Source: Verrucomicrobiota bacterium (GTDB lineage: Bacteria; Verrucomicrobiota; Verrucomicrobiia; Limisphaerales; AV2). From it: a DNA stretch of 18,166 nt. Each line of letters starts with the position of its first letter. The stretch's first letter is position 1. The notes beneath the pieces were generated by a model, which made no database searches, had not been told where the DNA came from, and was given only the letters and a program-made list of their open reading frames with translations. Of this stretch, positions 16,405 through 18,166 are shown piece by piece. The stretch spans positions 1 through 18,166 of the forward strand of contig QHPA01000004.1 in assembly GCA_003218935.1 (NCBI GenBank), in the 5' to 3' direction. A program made the translations under genes and the position numbers.

Positions 16405-17667
16405 ATGCGCGTCGTTCACCTGCTCAGAAAATACAACCCGACCGAATGGGGCGGCACCGAAACGGCCATTCAACGGCTGTTCGAAGGGCTGCGCCAACAT
16501 CGCGTGACCTCGGTTACTTATGCTCCGAGCATTGGGAGCAGCATTGCCGCCGACCCGCTGACGGAGGCTGGATTTGCCGTCAAACAGTTCCGCGCCTGCG
16601 TGCCGGTGTGGGGCATTTCCACGGAGCGCAAACGCCAACTCCTTGCCGTGGGCGGCAATTTAATGTCGTTCGATCTGATCGCCCGTCTCCTGCGCGAACC
16701 GAACGTGGCCGTGATGCACACGCACACCTTGGGCCGGCTCGGCGGCATCGCTTTGACCTCCGCCCGATTGCGCCGCATTCCGTTAGTCGTGACCATCCAC
16801 GGTGGATTTCTGGATTTGCCTGAGTCAATGAAAAACAATTTCCGCAACGCACATAATGGCGGACTGGAATGGGGCAAATTGTTCGGCGCACTGTTGCGTT
16901 CGAGGCGGTTGCTCAAGGACGCCGATGCAATTGTCACTTGTAATCGAAAGGAAGCAGCCCTGCTCAAGGAGAAACAAACGTGCAAACGGATCGTGGTGCA
17001 ACCGCACGGCGTGCCGACCAGCCTCTACCGTAAAGACCATCGGGAAACGGCCAGTGAGACCTTTCCCTCTATTCGCGCCCGACGTTTGCTGCTGGCCGTT
17101 GGCCGCATTGACCCGGTGAAAAACCAACGCTGGTTGGTGGAGCAAGCGCCCGAGATTTTCCGACGGCATCCGGACTCAATGCTGGCGCTGGCGGGCGCTT
17201 GCACCGACGAGGCGTATGGTGAATCGCTCAAACGGAGAATCGACCAACTCGGGTTGCGCCAGCGCGTGTTTCTGACCGGCGGGTTGCCGCCTGGCGACCC
17301 TCGATTGATCGGGTTGATTCAATCCGCCGAAGCCATCGTACTGCCATCGATCTCCGAGACGTTCGGGCTGGTCATCCTTGAAGCATGGGCCGCCGGCACG
17401 ACTGTCATCTCGAGCCGCACCTCCGGCGCGCTTGATTTGATTCAGCACGGCGAGAACGGCTGGCTGTTCGACCTCGGCGCGCCTCAAACACTGCATCAGG
17501 CGGTCGATTGCGCTCTGCTGCATCCTGAATTGAGGTCGCGGCTGGCCGCCGCGGGAGGCAGGGTTGCGAGCGCGGAATACGACACCGCCGTGCTGGCGGG
17601 CCGTATGAAGTACCTCTATGACCAACTGATCGCCGAGAAAAATGCGCTGCGTAATTCTGCGGGATGA
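16405..17667 (+). CDS. GT4 family glycosyltransferase
   Basis: This encodes 420 residues in the GT-B, family 4 pattern. N-terminal EWGGTET (residues 14-20) marks the acceptor side, with HTHTLG (105-110) and TIHGG (130-134). The C-terminal donor domain contains QPHGVP (199-204), VGRIDPVKN (232-240), the donor-contact segment PSISETFGLVILEAWAAG (314-331) with the E-x7-E pair E318 and E326, and RTSGALDLI. The length is normal for the family and it appears complete. It should transfer a sugar from a nucleotide donor with retained anomeric configuration, at the cytoplasmic face; sugar and acceptor are unknown. It starts 3 bp after the membrane polymerase stop, and its end overlaps the following deacetylase-like frame by 26 bp, so these genes are probably cotranscribed. 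Confidence 0.92.
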   Translation: MRVVHLLRKYNPTEWGGTETAIQRLFEGLRQHRVTSVTYAPSIGSSIAADPLTEAGFAVKQFRACVPVWGISTERKRQLLAVGGNLMSFDLIARLLREPNVAVMHTHTLGRLGGIALTSARLRRIPLVVTIHGGFLDLPESMKNNFRNAHNGGLEWGKLFGALLRSRRLLKDADAIVTCNRKEAALLKEKQTCKRIVVQPHGVPTSLYRKDHRETASETFPSIRARRLLLAVGRIDPVKNQRWLVEQAPEIFRRHPDSMLALAGACTDEAYGESLKRRIDQLGLRQRVFLTGGLPPGDPRLIGLIQSAEAIVLPSISETFGLVILEAWAAGTTVISSRTSGALDLIQHGENGWLFDLGAPQTLHQAVDCALLHPELRSRLAAAGGRVASAEYDTAVLAGRMKYLYDQLIAEKNALRNSAG

Positions 17668-18166
17668 CGATACGAGTGCGCTCACGCCGGCGGACTGCCT
17701 GGAACGGCTGTACCGGCCTTTTCACGACCGCGGCCTGCCGGTCAATCTCGCAGTCATTCCTCACGTACGCACCGATGTCACAATGCCCGACGGGCGGCCG
17801 GAGGGCTTTCTGGTGGGTAAACGCGGCGGCCTTCCCCCAGCGCTGACGATCGGCAGCAATCGCGAACTGGTCGATTACTTGCGCGCCAACCGCGGTTTTC
17901 ACATCGCTCAGCATGGTTATCATCATGATTACTTTGAGTTCGATCGGAACGATCGCGCCGAAATCGAGCGCCGGCTGGACCAGGGCGCTCGACTGCTGTC
18001 CGAGGCTGGTTTTCCTGAGCCGCAAACTTTCGTCGCGCCTTACGACAAACTTTCACGCGTCAGCTTGCAAGAGGTGGCCAGACGTTTCGCCGTGCTTTCG
18101 ACCGGATGGTTTGAGTTGCGACGTTTGCCGTTCTCGTGGTGGCCGCGCTACGCGCTCAAGAAAATG
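17642..18166 (+). CDS. Polysaccharide deacetylase-like protein, cut by window edge
   Basis: The frame is open from ATG 17642 to the right edge (175 codons) and overlaps the end of the GT4 gene by 26 bp. The translation begins MRCVILRDDDTSAL, with three consecutive aspartates (8-10) where deacetylases of the NodB/DUF2334 type bind metal. It continues with FHIAQHGYHHDYFEF, in which H91 and H95 form the HxxxH metal motif, and FVAPYDKLS, a typical following block. The family removes acetyl groups from amino sugars of extracellular or cell-wall glycans, or has an altered hydrolase role in the DUF2334 branch. Here it fits as a modifier of the polymer made by the neighbouring transferases. The remaining C terminus is outside the window. 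No signal peptide is seen, so it may act in the cytoplasm. Confidence 0.82.
   Translation, partial: MRCVILRDDDTSALTPADCLERLYRPFHDRGLPVNLAVIPHVRTDVTMPDGRPEGFLVGKRGGLPPALTIGSNRELVDYLRANRGFHIAQHGYHHDYFEFDRNDRAEIERRLDQGARLLSEAGFPEPQTFVAPYDKLSRVSLQEVARRFAVLSTGWFELRRLPFSWWPRYALKKM

Overview
The window looks like a chromosomal fragment of a moderately GC-rich member of the Planctomycetota/Verrucomicrobiota group. The best clue is the family mix: a very large protein with an N-terminal CxxCH cytochrome-type motif plus DUF1549 and DUF1553 domains, followed directly by a Tat-exported DUF1501 protein. This pair is a hallmark of that group. Other clues are a WPQWRGP-type PQQ-like beta-propeller, a Tat-exported two-domain NIPSNAP protein, and intergenic repeats (CCCTCTCC hairpins and ACGAATCAAC-type decamers). 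I lean to Verrucomicrobiota, possibly Pedosphaera-like, but that is inference.

Layout. Positions 1-157 hold the 5' end of a transposase gene on the minus strand, running off the left edge. About 700 bp follow with no convincing gene: one doubtful small ORF (268-456), two oppositely oriented CCCTCTCC hairpin repeats and a 23-bp palindrome. From 11145 down to 871 there is a one-directional minus-strand block: DUF1549/DUF1553 cytochrome protein (11145-7582), DUF1501 protein (7356-5893), fused membrane spermidine-synthase-like protein (5711-3096), PQQ-like propeller (3000-1811, frame-disrupted) and NIPSNAP protein (1677-871). The gaps inside this block carry a 205-bp inverted-repeat element built on 10-bp tandem repeats (7368-7572) and a predicted three-way-junction structure (1730-1790).

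From 11383 to the right edge lies a surface-polysaccharide locus. On the minus strand, a GT2 glycosyltransferase (13541-12600) overlaps by ATGA a protein with a nucleotidyltransferase-like active site (12603-11383). Divergently, on the plus strand, come a second GT2-type glycosyltransferase (13697-14875), an O-antigen ligase/polymerase-like membrane protein (14950-16401), a GT4 glycosyltransferase (16405-17667) and the first 175 codons of a polysaccharide-deacetylase-like protein (17642 to the edge). Together they could build, polymerise and modify an extracellular or lipid-linked glycan. The polymer is unknown, and no exosortase, flippase or Wzx is visible in the window.

The least familiar points are the NTase-like partner of the GT2, the PQQ gene that has lost a block of conserved sequence together with its frame, the repeat elements, and a 16-codon ORF overlapping the start of the membrane polymerase gene. 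No rRNA, tRNA or CRISPR array was recognised.
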